Program-made: the position numbers and the translations under genes | The notes under the pieces: model-generated | Told to the model about the DNA's origin: nothing | The model's input: only the letters and a program-made list of their open reading frames with translations | Databases searched by the model: none | From: Pseudomonas sp. BGr12 | GTDB taxonomy: Bacteria; Pseudomonadota; Gammaproteobacteria; Pseudomonadales; Pseudomonadaceae | DNA length: 51,372 nt | Reading direction: 5' to 3' | NCBI RefSeq assembly: GCF_030272895.1 | Contig: NZ_JALRNF010000043.1 | Location: forward strand, 1-51,372 | Part shown: positions 36,421 through 44,238 of the stretch, piece by piece | Layout of the letters: each line of letters opens with the position of its first letter | Numbering within the stretch: position 1 is the stretch's first letter

Positions 36421-37272
36421 ATGCAACGTTTTCTCAGCATCGCCCTGGCGTTGTGCATCGGCCTGACGATGAGTCTCGACGCCAACGCCAAGCGCCTCGG
36501 CGGCGGCAAGAGCTCGGGCGCCGCGCCTATCCACCAGACCCGCCAGGCAGCTCCGACCACTCCGGCCGCCGCGCCAACCGCTCCAGGTCGCGCACCTGCC
36601 GCCGCCAGCGGCGCATCGAAATGGCTCGGCCCACTGGCCGGTATCGCCGCCGGTGGCCTGCTGGCCTCCATGTTCATGGGTGACGGTTTCGAAGGCATGC
36701 AGATCTTCGACATCCTGATCATGGCGCTGATCGCCTTCCTGGTCTTCCGCTTCATTGCCGCTCGTCGCCGCCAGCAGCAGCCACAAGTGGCCGCCGCCGG
36801 TCATGCGCCTTTCCAGCGTGAAGTGCACCAGCAGCCTGCCCAGCCGTCGGTCTTCGGTGGTTCGGCCGCCCCTGCCGCCGCCCGTCCGGTGATCAACGCA
36901 CCGGCCTGGTTCAACGAGCAGAACTTCCTGGCTGCCGCCCGTAACCACTTCCAGACGCTGCAGCAGCACTGGGACGCCAACGAAATGGACAAGATCGCCG
37001 AGTTCGTGACCCCGCAAATGCTGCAGTTCCTCAAGCAGGAGCGCGCTGCGCTGGGTGATGGCTTCCAGTCCACCTACATCGACGACCTGAATGTGCAACT
37101 TGAAGGCGTCGACGACCGCGCCGACAAGACCATCGCCACCCTGACCTTCAGCGGTGTGTCGAAGACCTCGCGCTTCGACCAGGGCGAAGTGTTCAGCGAA
37201 AGCTGGAACATGGAACGCGTGCAGGGCGAAAACCAGCCATGGCTGGTTGCCGGTATCCGCCAGAACGGCTGA
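36421..37272 (+). CDS. Tim44-like domain membrane/exported protein
   Basis: A 283-aa protein. An N-terminal signal segment (MQRFLSIALALCIGLTMSLD) precedes an Ala/Pro-rich low-complexity stretch (~35-75) and a hydrophobic pair around 80-125 (LGPLAGIAAGGLLASMFMG, IFDILIMALIAFLVFRFIA). The C-terminal ~140 residues (FLAAARNHFQTLQQHWDANE, YIDDLNVQLEGVDD) are a Tim44-like/NTF2-type domain. In bacteria this family is of unknown function. ATG at 36421 gives the signal peptide; upstream in-frame codons are ignored. A terminator follows. Confidence 0.85.
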   Translation: MQRFLSIALALCIGLTMSLDANAKRLGGGKSSGAAPIHQTRQAAPTTPAAAPTAPGRAPAAASGASKWLGPLAGIAAGGLLASMFMGDGFEGMQIFDILIMALIAFLVFRFIAARRRQQQPQVAAAGHAPFQREVHQQPAQPSVFGGSAAPAAARPVINAPAWFNEQNFLAAARNHFQTLQQHWDANEMDKIAEFVTPQMLQFLKQERAALGDGFQSTYIDDLNVQLEGVDDRADKTIATLTFSGVSKTSRFDQGEVFSESWNMERVQGENQPWLVAGIRQNG

Positions 37273-37291
37273 TCCTGCGGCATTGCACAAA

Positions 37292-37325
37292 AAAACCCCG
37301 GGCTTGTCCCGGGGTTTTGCTTTTA
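37292..37325 (+). terminator. Terminator after the Tim44-like gene
   Basis: AAAACCCCGGG-type stem: CCCCGGG (37296-37302) pairs with CCCGGGG (37308-37314), extended by A4/T4, loop 5. It ends in TTTTGCTTTT. Confidence 0.85.
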
Positions 37326-37383
37326 GCGCAGCGGGCTACTAGGGTATAACGCGCAGCCGTCGTAAAGGTTAGAGGATAGAACC

Positions 37384-37791
37384 GTGGAAGAAGTCATCGA
37401 GCAACTCCGAGAAGCCAACGAACCGGTACCGGTGCCGCTTGAGCTACCAGACGAAGACCAGCTGGTCGAAATCGAAGAAGAGTTGTTCATCAACATTCCA
37501 TTCGTCTTCAAGGAATTCCTGCTGACGGTCAGCGACGTGGTGTACGGCAGCCTGGAGCCGGTTACCGTCACCGACCCGCAATCGCACACCTACCTGCCGG
37601 ACGTGGCGGCCAACGCCTGGGATGCCGGGGTGCCCCGTGACCTGATCCCGATCTGCCAGGACGGTGACGATTACTACTGCGTGGAAGAAGACGGCACCGT
37701 GGTGCTGTGGTCCGGCGAAGAAGAGATCGTCACCGAGGATAGCTGGGAGTCGGTCTGGCACTGGGCGCGGGATGTCTGGCTGGAAAGCTGA
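37384..37791 (+). CDS. SMI1/KNR4 (SUKH) family protein
   Basis: A 135-aa acidic cytosolic protein. LVEIEEELFINIPFVFKEFL is the SUKH helix-turn start, and DLIPICQDGDDYYCVEEDGTVVLWSG is the family core strand region. SUKH proteins serve as immunity proteins in contact-dependent toxin systems or as housekeeping regulators; no toxin gene is nearby. The start is GTG with GAGGAT 6 bases upstream. It is an isolated transcription unit after a terminator. Confidence 0.85.
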   Translation: MEEVIEQLREANEPVPVPLELPDEDQLVEIEEELFINIPFVFKEFLLTVSDVVYGSLEPVTVTDPQSHTYLPDVAANAWDAGVPRDLIPICQDGDDYYCVEEDGTVVLWSGEEEIVTEDSWESVWHWARDVWLES

Positions 37792-37840
37792 ATGAGAAAT
37801 ATCCTCACAAAGTAATGGCTCTTCGCTATTAATGTTCGTA

Positions 37841-37872
37841 GAATCGCCTCGCATTCCTGTGCGTGGCGATTC
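37841..37872. terminator. Hairpin between SMI1/KNR4 and antiporter genes
   Basis: 13-bp arms, 37841-37853 and 37860-37872, with one mismatch and a 6-nt loop. It lies between convergent genes and may act in both directions. No strong T-tract on either side. Confidence 0.5.
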
Positions 37873-37940
37873 GCTACCGCTCCATCCCCTCGGACATTCG
37901 ATTCGTCCCGCGCAGGAAGCCCCTTCCCGTGCTCATCACC

Positions 37941-39701
37941 TCAGTGATGATGCTCCTGATGGTTCTCCAAGGTTTCCAGCAAGGCGATCTGCATGCGCGT
38001 GTGCACGCGGATGAACCAGCGCCAGAGCAATGCCACCACGCCCGCCGCCACCACCACGATCAGTACCAGCAACTCGCTGGTGGGCAGGATGCTGGCCGAC
38101 AGCGCCGACAGCAGCAGGAAGATCACCAGCAGGGACAGCAGCGGAATGACTTCGGCAATCACCCGCCGTACGCGCTGGGTATGACGCCCGGCCATTTCCG
38201 GCTTGACCCCAAGCTCGGCCAGGAGCATCGACAGCGCTTTGAGCTTGCGATAGGCGGCGATCAGGAACGGTAGCGACAACAGCAATGCTGCACCCCAGAT
38301 CAGCGCCTTCTGCTGGCCGACATCGCTGATCCATTCGCCCAGGTAGCTACCGATACGCTCGGCGAAATAGCCGCCGCTGAAGAAAATCGCCACCACCAGC
38401 GCCAGGTTCACCCCCACCTGCAGCAGGATGCGCCGCACCATGGACGCCACCAGGGCGCCCTCGCCTTGCGGCTGGATGCTGCGCAGCCACTCACCATACA
38501 GCGACAGCACCCGCGCCAGGCGCCGCGGTACGACCTTGGCGAGCTTGAGCGACAGCGGGTCGGCGCCGCGGATCAAGTAGGGGGTGAGCAGCGTGGTAAT
38601 GGCCGAGACCGCCACGGCAACCGGGTAGAGGAAGTCGCTGGTGACCTGCAAGGTCATCCCCAAGGCGGCGATGATGAACGAGAACTCGCCGATCTGTGAC
38701 AGCCCCATGCCCACCCGCAGCGACGTGCGGCCGTCGTTGCCGGCGATAAAGGCCCCCATGCCGCACGACAGCATCTTGCCCAGTACCACCGCCACGGTAA
38801 TCACCACGATCGGCCAGGCATAATCGAGCAGCACCTGCGGATCGATCATCATGCCGATGGCAACGAAGAAAATGGCACTGAACAGGTCACGAACCGGCTC
38901 GACCAGGCGCTCGATTTTCAACAACTGCCGCGACTCGGCCATGATCGCGCCGATCAGGAAGGCACCCAGCACCATGCTGTACTCCAGCTTGACCACCAGC
39001 AGGCAGAAGCCGAAACACAACCCCAGCACGGTAATCAGCAGCATTTCGTTGCTTTCGAAGCGCGCCACGTAGGCCAGCAAGCGCGGCACCAGCAGGATGC
39101 CGATCACCAGCGCGACGATCATGAACAGCGACAGCTTGCCGACCGTGGAAAACACCTCGCCGGAGCTGACCGAGCCGCTCACTGCGATTCCCGACAGCAG
39201 GGCGATGATGCCGATGCCGAGGATGTCCTCGACGATCAGTACGCCGAAAATCAGTTGGGCGAAGCGTTCGTTCTTCATCTTCAGGTCGTTGAGCGCCTTG
39301 ACGATGATGGTGGTCGAGGAAATGGCCAGGATCGCGCCGAGGAATAGCGAGTCCATGGTGCTCCAGCCAAACCAGCGGCCGATCTCGAAGCCGATCCAGA
39401 TCATCAGCACGATTTCCAGGAACGCCGCGATAAAGGCGGTGGCGCCCACCTTGAACAACTTGCGCAGGCTGAACTCGAGGCCCAGGCAGAACATCAGGAA
39501 AATCACCCCGAGCTCAGCCAGGGTCTTGATCGTGTCTTCGTCGTGGATCAGGCCGAAGGGGGGCGTGTGCGGGCCGATGATGAAACCGGCGACGATATAG
39601 CCCAGCACCACTGGCTGCTTGAAACGGTGAAACAGGATAGTGACCACACCGGCGACCAGCATGATCACTGCCAAGTCCTGGATAAAGCTGATGGCATGCA
39701 T
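37941..39701 (-). CDS. CPA2-family cation:proton antiporter (Kef/YbaL-like)
   Basis: A 586-aa inner-membrane protein. The first ~390 residues are the Na+/H+ exchanger domain: VVLGYIVAGFIIGPHTPPFG, FLMFCLGLEFSLRKLF, VVEDILGIGIIALLSG with the transport-site Asp, and the GMGLSQIGEFSFIIAALG helix. Instead of the usual cytosolic TrkA-N/RCK domain, the C-terminal ~190 residues have further membrane helices and end in ENHQEHHH. Potassium is the usual substrate of relatives; it cannot be fixed from sequence. It is monocistronic. Confidence 0.88.
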   Translation of the reverse strand: MHAISFIQDLAVIMLVAGVVTILFHRFKQPVVLGYIVAGFIIGPHTPPFGLIHDEDTIKTLAELGVIFLMFCLGLEFSLRKLFKVGATAFIAAFLEIVLMIWIGFEIGRWFGWSTMDSLFLGAILAISSTTIIVKALNDLKMKNERFAQLIFGVLIVEDILGIGIIALLSGIAVSGSVSSGEVFSTVGKLSLFMIVALVIGILLVPRLLAYVARFESNEMLLITVLGLCFGFCLLVVKLEYSMVLGAFLIGAIMAESRQLLKIERLVEPVRDLFSAIFFVAIGMMIDPQVLLDYAWPIVVITVAVVLGKMLSCGMGAFIAGNDGRTSLRVGMGLSQIGEFSFIIAALGMTLQVTSDFLYPVAVAVSAITTLLTPYLIRGADPLSLKLAKVVPRRLARVLSLYGEWLRSIQPQGEGALVASMVRRILLQVGVNLALVVAIFFSGGYFAERIGSYLGEWISDVGQQKALIWGAALLLSLPFLIAAYRKLKALSMLLAELGVKPEMAGRHTQRVRRVIAEVIPLLSLLVIFLLLSALSASILPTSELLVLIVVVAAGVVALLWRWFIRVHTRMQIALLETLENHQEHHH

Positions 39702-40022
39702 GGCGTGGTACTCCTTACCTCATGACAAAGGACAAGCCGCTACTCAGCCAGGAATTAACCGATTGAGTCGCGGGCACATAGTGTTTTTAATGTAGGAAAC
39801 CCACCTTGCATGGGCCTCCTCAGGTTAACACCGCGACCTGTCGCGAAAAGCAGATGCAATAAGTGGAAACAGATCGACCGAATCAACGCCGCAAATGGCA
39901 AAAACAGCGTGACGGCAAGGCCGCTGTCAGCGTCCCGTCTCTAGATGGGAATCGTATTGGGGGAAAGAAGCGTGAATACCAATCGCCACCCCGTCTCAGC
40001 GCAACCTAACCGTGAGCACACT
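39702..40022. other. Intergenic region between divergent antiporter and thioesterase genes
   Basis: About 320 bp, more AT-rich than average. It must contain both promoters. An in-frame upstream extension of the thioesterase ORF to 39945 exists but lacks family similarity. No repeat, RNA gene or operator recognised. Confidence 0.5.
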
Positions 40023-40508
40023 ATGGAACCTGGAAACGCCCAGCTGTCGATGACCGTCCTGATGACCCCGGACATGGCCAACTTTTCTGGCAATGTGCAC
40101 GGCGGCACCCTGCTCAAGTACCTGGATGAAGTCGCCTATGCCTGCGCCAGCCGCTACGCCGGACGCTACGTGGTCACCCTGTCGGTGGACCAGGTGGTCT
40201 TTCGCGAACCGGTACACGTCGGTGAACTGGTGACCTTCCTGGCCTCGGTCAACTACACCGGCAACACCTCGATGGAGGTGGGCATCAAGGTCGTCACCGA
40301 AAACATTCGCGAGCGCTCGGTGCGCCACAGCAACAGCTGCTTCTTCACCATGGTCGCCGTCGATGACGACCGCAAGCCGGTGGCCGTGCCGCCACGCCAG
40401 CCGGAAACCAGCGAAGAAAAACGCCGCTACCTGCAAGGCAAGCAGCGCCGGCAGATTCGCCAGGAACTGGAAAAGCGCTACCAGGAGCTCAAGGGCGACG
40501 CGCTTTAA
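40023..40508 (+). CDS. Acyl-CoA thioesterase, BFIT/YkhA-type hot-dog fold
   Basis: A 161-aa single hot-dog domain. [39 protein letters not shown] and [20 protein letters not shown] are the active-site helix and strands of the acyl-CoA hydrolase family; the catalytic Asn and Asp are present. The lysine/arginine-rich C-terminal tail ([20 protein letters not shown]) is typical. ATG at 40023 follows GTGAG; earlier in-frame starts add residues without similarity. The stop TAA overlaps the pdxY stop within TTAA. Confidence 0.92.
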   Translation: MEPGNAQLSMTVLMTPDMANFSGNVHGGTLLKYLDEVAYACASRYAGRYVVTLSVDQVVFREPVHVGELVTFLASVNYTGNTSMEVGIKVVTENIRERSVRHSNSCFFTMVAVDDDRKPVAVPPRQPETSEEKRRYLQGKQRRQIRQELEKRYQELKGDAL

Positions 40509-41377
40509 CTGGCAAGACGCTTGGCCTCGAAGCGCACCCGCGGGTGCACGATGCGGTCCTGGGCCCGCACCAGCTCAAGTTCATAGCTGGCGCAGGCCTG
40601 GGTTTCCAGCAGCACCTCATGCACGGCGGCGGCGGTGAATTCGAACGCCGCCAGCCAGTCGTCGCCCAGCAGTACCCGGGCCAGGAACAGCCCCGAGGTC
40701 AGGTCGCCGACACCCACCGGGTGACGCGGGAACGCCAGCAGCGGCCTGCGCACATGCCAGCTGCCTTCGGCAGTCACCAGCAGCATCTCGAAATCGTCCG
40801 GCCCACGCCCCGGGTACGCCAGGTGCTTGACCAAAATGGCTTTCGGCCCTCGCGCCAGCAGGCTGCGCGCCATGGCCACGCAGTCGTCCAGCGACTGCGG
40901 CTGGCGATCGCAGAAGCTGTTGAGCTCCAGCTGGTTCGGGCACAGCACATCGGCGGCCGACAGGGCTTCTTCGAGCAAGAACACGCTGACCTCGGTCGGC
41001 ACGATGCAGCCTTTCTCCGGATGGCCCATGACCGGGTCGCACAGGTACAAGGCCTTGGGGTTGGCCGCCTTGATGCGCGCCACGCCACTGAGGATCGCCC
41101 GCCCCTGTTCGGCACTGCCCAGGTAACCGGACAGTACCGCATCGCAGTTGCCCAGCTCACCGATCGTCGCAATACCGTCCACCAGCGCCGGGATTTGCGC
41201 TGGCGCAAGCACTTCCCCCGTCCACTGGCCATACTGAGTGTGATTGGAGAACTGCACCGTGTTGAGCGGCCAGACGTTCACCCCGACCCGCTGCATAGGG
41301 AACACCGCTGCCGCATTACCGGCGTGACCGAAAACCACATGGGACTGGATGGCGAGCAAATGCGGCGTACGTTTCAT
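40505..41377 (-). CDS. pdxY: Pyridoxal kinase PdxY
   Basis: A 290-aa ribokinase-superfamily kinase that phosphorylates pyridoxal to PLP in the B6 salvage route. [47 protein letters not shown] and the anion-hole/catalytic segment [14 protein letters not shown] (catalytic Asp) match PdxY. Length is normal. Its 3' end overlaps the thioesterase gene by 4 bp in convergent orientation. Confidence 0.95.
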   Translation of the reverse strand: MKRTPHLLAIQSHVVFGHAGNAAAVFPMQRVGVNVWPLNTVQFSNHTQYGQWTGEVLAPAQIPALVDGIATIGELGNCDAVLSGYLGSAEQGRAILSGVARIKAANPKALYLCDPVMGHPEKGCIVPTEVSVFLLEEALSAADVLCPNQLELNSFCDRQPQSLDDCVAMARSLLARGPKAILVKHLAYPGRGPDDFEMLLVTAEGSWHVRRPLLAFPRHPVGVGDLTSGLFLARVLLGDDWLAAFEFTAAAVHEVLLETQACASYELELVRAQDRIVHPRVRFEAKRLAS

Positions 41378-41493
41378 TCAGGACTTCCAGGCAAGAAAAT
41401 GAAAAACACGGCGCGCAGTATGGCGCTAAATGCTACCTGTACGACAGACCGCAGAGGCAGTTAAGCTGGACGTACTTCGTTGGAGCCAATGTA

Positions 41494-41886
41494 ATGCTGA
41501 CCCTGGGTAATCTCTTCGTGCTGATGTTGCTGGCCTCTGCCGGCGCCTGGCTATGGCACAACCACGGATTGCGTGAGAAAGCCCTGGAGCGGGTCAAGCA
41601 GCACTGTGCAAAACTCGATCTGGAACTGCTCGACGGCAATGTGGCGCTCAAGCGCATCGGCTTTGTCCGTGACGCCCAGGGCCGCAAGCGTCTGGCCCGT
41701 GTGTATAACTTCGAGTTCACCGTCACCGGCGAACAACGCCACCCGGGCACCGTTACCCAGTTCGGCGCCCACAGCATGCACATCGAACTGGCGCCCTACC
41801 CCTTCGAGATCAAACCCGCCCCGCACGCTGACAACGTTATCGAAATGAAGCAGTGGCGCCAGGACCACAACCGCTGGCGCAACTAG
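41494..41886 (+). CDS. DUF3301 family membrane-anchored protein
   Basis: A 130-aa protein. One N-terminal membrane helix (LFVLMLLASAGAWLWHNHGL) anchors a basic domain with the family pattern ALERVKQHCAKLDLELLDGN and YNFEFTVTGEQRHPG. Function unknown. It ends in TAG within CTAG, shared with the convergent COG0523 gene. Confidence 0.85.
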   Translation: MLTLGNLFVLMLLASAGAWLWHNHGLREKALERVKQHCAKLDLELLDGNVALKRIGFVRDAQGRKRLARVYNFEFTVTGEQRHPGTVTQFGAHSMHIELAPYPFEIKPAPHADNVIEMKQWRQDHNRWRN

Positions 41887-42854
41887 AGACGGCAGGCCAG
41901 CATGGCCTGTTGCAGCGCCTGGCTATCCTGGGCTGTGGAAAAGATCAATTCGATACGCGAGTCGCGTCGCCATTCGCTGGGCTGCCAATGCAACTCGCCT
42001 TGCTCGGCCAATGCATTGAGCGACTGCCAGCCTCGGGGGCTGTGGATAACCAGTTTCGCCCGGCGCCAGCTGAAATCAGCCAAAAACTTTTCCACACGCA
42101 GGTGATCGATCAGCTGCCGTGGATGCCAGCGCCAGCCGATGCTCCAGCCGTCGTCGCTGTCCTGGACACTGCATATCGGCTCCTGCTGATTTATCCACAG
42201 GGCGGCCATGGGCTCGGGTTTGCTCGGCGAAACCAGCTTATCCACAACCCCTTCCGCGGTCGTTTCAGGCATCCGAACCGGCAGTGCCGACAAGGCCAAC
42301 CGACCTTGTTCGGTCCAGCACAGCGGCTGATCCGGCAACTGGGAAGTTATCCACAACCGCCGTTGATCATCCACAGCCGCTGATTTGTTCAACACCAGCA
42401 GCCCTGCACTGGCCAGGGTTTCCTGCTGCGCTGCGGGCAAGGGGATGCCGGCGTCCAGTTGAGCGGCGTCCAGCACCATCACAGCCGGTTGCACGGCCAG
42501 CACGCCTCGCCAGGGTGCCTGCTGCAGCTGCTTGAGCAGTTGCAACGGATGTCCCAGGCCCGAGGGTTCGATGAACAACCGCTGCGGCCTGACCTTGCGC
42601 AACAGACGACCCAGCCCGACCTGGAACGGCGCGCCATTGACGCAGCACACGCAGCCACCCGCCACTTCCGCCATGCCGACGCCCTGGTCGTCAGTGCTCA
42701 GCAGCGCAGCATCCAGGCCAATCTGGCCGAACTCGTTGATCAACACCGCCCAGCGCTCGTCGGGCGGGCGCTGGCCCAGCAAGTGGCGGATCAGGCTGGT
42801 CTTGCCGGCCCCCAGCGGGCCGGCAATGACATGAGTAGGAATGTTCTGCAGCAT
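41883..42854 (-). CDS. COG0523 (CobW/YjiA-type) GTP-binding protein
   Basis: A 323-aa G3E GTPase. Walker A is GPLGAGKTSL and the metal-binding motif is GGCVCCVNG (CxCC). The rest matches short COG0523 metallochaperones: INEFGQIGLDAALLS, and a reduced C-terminal CobW_C region. Start at 42854; the ribosome site is weak. It lies 61 bp downstream of zigA on the same strand, so it probably belongs to the Zur-controlled transcript. The gene is dotted with DnaA-box-like 9-mers. Confidence 0.88.
   Translation of the reverse strand: MLQNIPTHVIAGPLGAGKTSLIRHLLGQRPPDERWAVLINEFGQIGLDAALLSTDDQGVGMAEVAGGCVCCVNGAPFQVGLGRLLRKVRPQRLFIEPSGLGHPLQLLKQLQQAPWRGVLAVQPAVMVLDAAQLDAGIPLPAAQQETLASAGLLVLNKSAAVDDQRRLWITSQLPDQPLCWTEQGRLALSALPVRMPETTAEGVVDKLVSPSKPEPMAALWINQQEPICSVQDSDDGWSIGWRWHPRQLIDHLRVEKFLADFSWRRAKLVIHSPRGWQSLNALAEQGELHWQPSEWRRDSRIELIFSTAQDSQALQQAMLACRL
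42041..42375. other. Cluster of DnaA-box-like 9-mers inside the COG0523 gene
   Basis: Perfect TTATCCACA boxes at 42191-42199, 42238-42246 and 42347-42355 on the plus strand and TGTGGATAA at 42041-42049. One-mismatch boxes are TTTTCCACA (42088-42096) and TCATCCACA (42367-42375). Four perfect 9-mers in ~315 bp is far above random expectation (about one per 130 kb, both strands). Confidence 0.5.
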
Positions 42855-42915
42855 GTGGCGGTAATCACCCGGAGTTTGCGCCACTATGCCTTGATTGCAG
42901 GCCACCCCGTCAAGG

Positions 42916-44124
42916 TCAGGCAGCGTCCTCCTCGTACCAGGGGCCAAACGGGTCCGGCAACTGGCGCCAACGTTCAACACCTTGCGCCATTTCCGCATCG
43001 CTCAGCAGGCAAGCCTCAAGCTGTGCCTCAAGGCGGGCAAAGTCGATGTCCTGGCCGATGAATACCAACTCCTGGCGGCAATCACCGCACTCGTTCGTCC
43101 AGTTCTTGAGAATGGCAGCGGTGCTCTGTTCGTCCTGCGGCCAGTGCTCGCGTGGAACAAAGCGCCACCAACGCCCGGCAAAGCCATAGCGCATCATGCC
43201 CCCGGCCTGGGACCAGCTACCGGCGTCCTGGTGCTTGTTGGCCAGCCAGAAGAAACCCTTGGAGCGCAGCAACCGACCATTGCTCCAGGGACCGTTGATA
43301 AAGTCGAAGAAGCGCTGCGGGTGCAGCGGTCGACGCGCCTGCCAGGTGCTGGCGGCGATGCCGTATTCCTCGGTTTCCGGCACATGCTCGCCGCGCATCT
43401 CCTGCAACCAGCCGGGCGCCTGCGCGGCGCGCTCGAAGTCGAACAGGCCAGTGTCGAGGATCGAGGCCAACGGTACCTGGCCCATGCTCATCGGGATGAT
43501 CCGCGCCTGGGCATTGAGTCGGCGCAAGATGGCACAGAGTTCTTCCCGTTCATGACTGCTGATCAGGTCGATCTTGCTGAGCAGGATCACATCGGCGAAC
43601 TCCACCTGCTCGATCAGCAGGTCGGTGATCGAGCGCTGGTCTTCCTCACCCAGGGTCTCGCCACGGCTGGCCAGGCTGTCGGCGGCCTGGTAGTCACGCA
43701 GGAAGTTAAGACCATCGACCACCGTCACCATGGTGTCCAGGCGCGCCTGGTCAGCCAGGCTGCGACCCTGGTCATCACGAAAGGTAAAGGTCTCGGCCAC
43801 CGGAAGCGGCTCGGAAATGCCAGTGGACTCGATCAGCAGATAGTCGAAGCGTCCCTCCCGGGCCAGCCGGCCCACTTCTTCCAGAAGGTCTTCGCGCAGG
43901 GTGCAGCAGATGCAACCGTTGCTCATCTCCACCAGCTTTTCTTCGGCGCGGTTGAGGCTGACATTGCGCTGCACCTCACTGGCATCGATGTTGATTTCAC
44001 TCATGTCGTTGACGATCACCGCGACGCGCAGGTTCTCGCGGTTACGCAGCACATGGTTCAGCAAGGTACTTTTGCCGGCACCGAGGAAGCCGGAAAGCAC
44101 GGTGACGGGAAGGCGGGCGGGCAT
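42916..44124 (-). CDS. zigA: Zinc metallochaperone GTPase ZigA (COG0523)
   Basis: A 402-aa G3E GTPase thought to supply zinc to client enzymes during zinc limitation. Walker [17 protein letters not shown], switch/Mg segment [12 protein letters not shown], CxCC metal motif [16 protein letters not shown], guanine-specificity SKIDLIS, then a CobW C-terminal domain ([20 protein letters not shown]). ATG at 44124 is the first codon of the conserved N-terminus. It diverges from folE2 with a perfect Zur box in between, confirming a zinc-starvation role. Confidence 0.92.
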   Translation of the reverse strand: MPARLPVTVLSGFLGAGKSTLLNHVLRNRENLRVAVIVNDMSEINIDASEVQRNVSLNRAEEKLVEMSNGCICCTLREDLLEEVGRLAREGRFDYLLIESTGISEPLPVAETFTFRDDQGRSLADQARLDTMVTVVDGLNFLRDYQAADSLASRGETLGEEDQRSITDLLIEQVEFADVILLSKIDLISSHEREELCAILRRLNAQARIIPMSMGQVPLASILDTGLFDFERAAQAPGWLQEMRGEHVPETEEYGIAASTWQARRPLHPQRFFDFINGPWSNGRLLRSKGFFWLANKHQDAGSWSQAGGMMRYGFAGRWWRFVPREHWPQDEQSTAAILKNWTNECGDCRQELVFIGQDIDFARLEAQLEACLLSDAEMAQGVERWRQLPDPFGPWYEEDAA

Positions 44125-44162
44125 GGTCAGGTCCTCATATGGGCAAGCGCATTCGAACGATG

Positions 44163-44174
44163 CATTGCGCAATG
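44163..44174. repeat. Palindrome CATTGCGCAATG adjoining the Zur box
   Basis: A perfect 12-bp palindrome directly upstream of, and overlapping by two bases, the Zur box in the zigA/folE2 divergent promoter. It may be a second operator or part of an extended Zur site. Confidence 0.4.
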
Positions 44175-44187
44175 TTATATTATAACA
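44173..44187. promoter_or_regulatory. Zur box controlling zigA and folE2
   Basis: TGTTATATTATAACA is a perfect match to the gammaproteobacterial Zur consensus TGTTATANTATAACA. It lies 48 bp from the zigA start and 51 bp from the folE2 start, so one site can repress both promoters when zinc is sufficient. Confidence 0.92.
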
Positions 44188-44238
44188 ATACAATTTTGCC
44201 AACCTGCTCCAATACGCCACCCGGAACATGAGCTGACC

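Noticed and set aside
39870..39935. Possible small RNA or terminator in the antiporter/thioesterase spacer
   Set aside because: Only a weak GC stem around GACGGC/GCTGTC is visible, with no T-tract and no known RNA similarity.
39945..40022. Longer start for the acyl-CoA thioesterase
   Set aside because: The extra 26 residues show no family similarity, and ATG at 40023 has a ribosome site and standard length.
42895..44238. Upstream extension of the folE2 reading frame by about 450 codons
   Set aside because: It is antisense to zigA and crosses the Zur-box promoter; FolE2 similarity begins at 44239.
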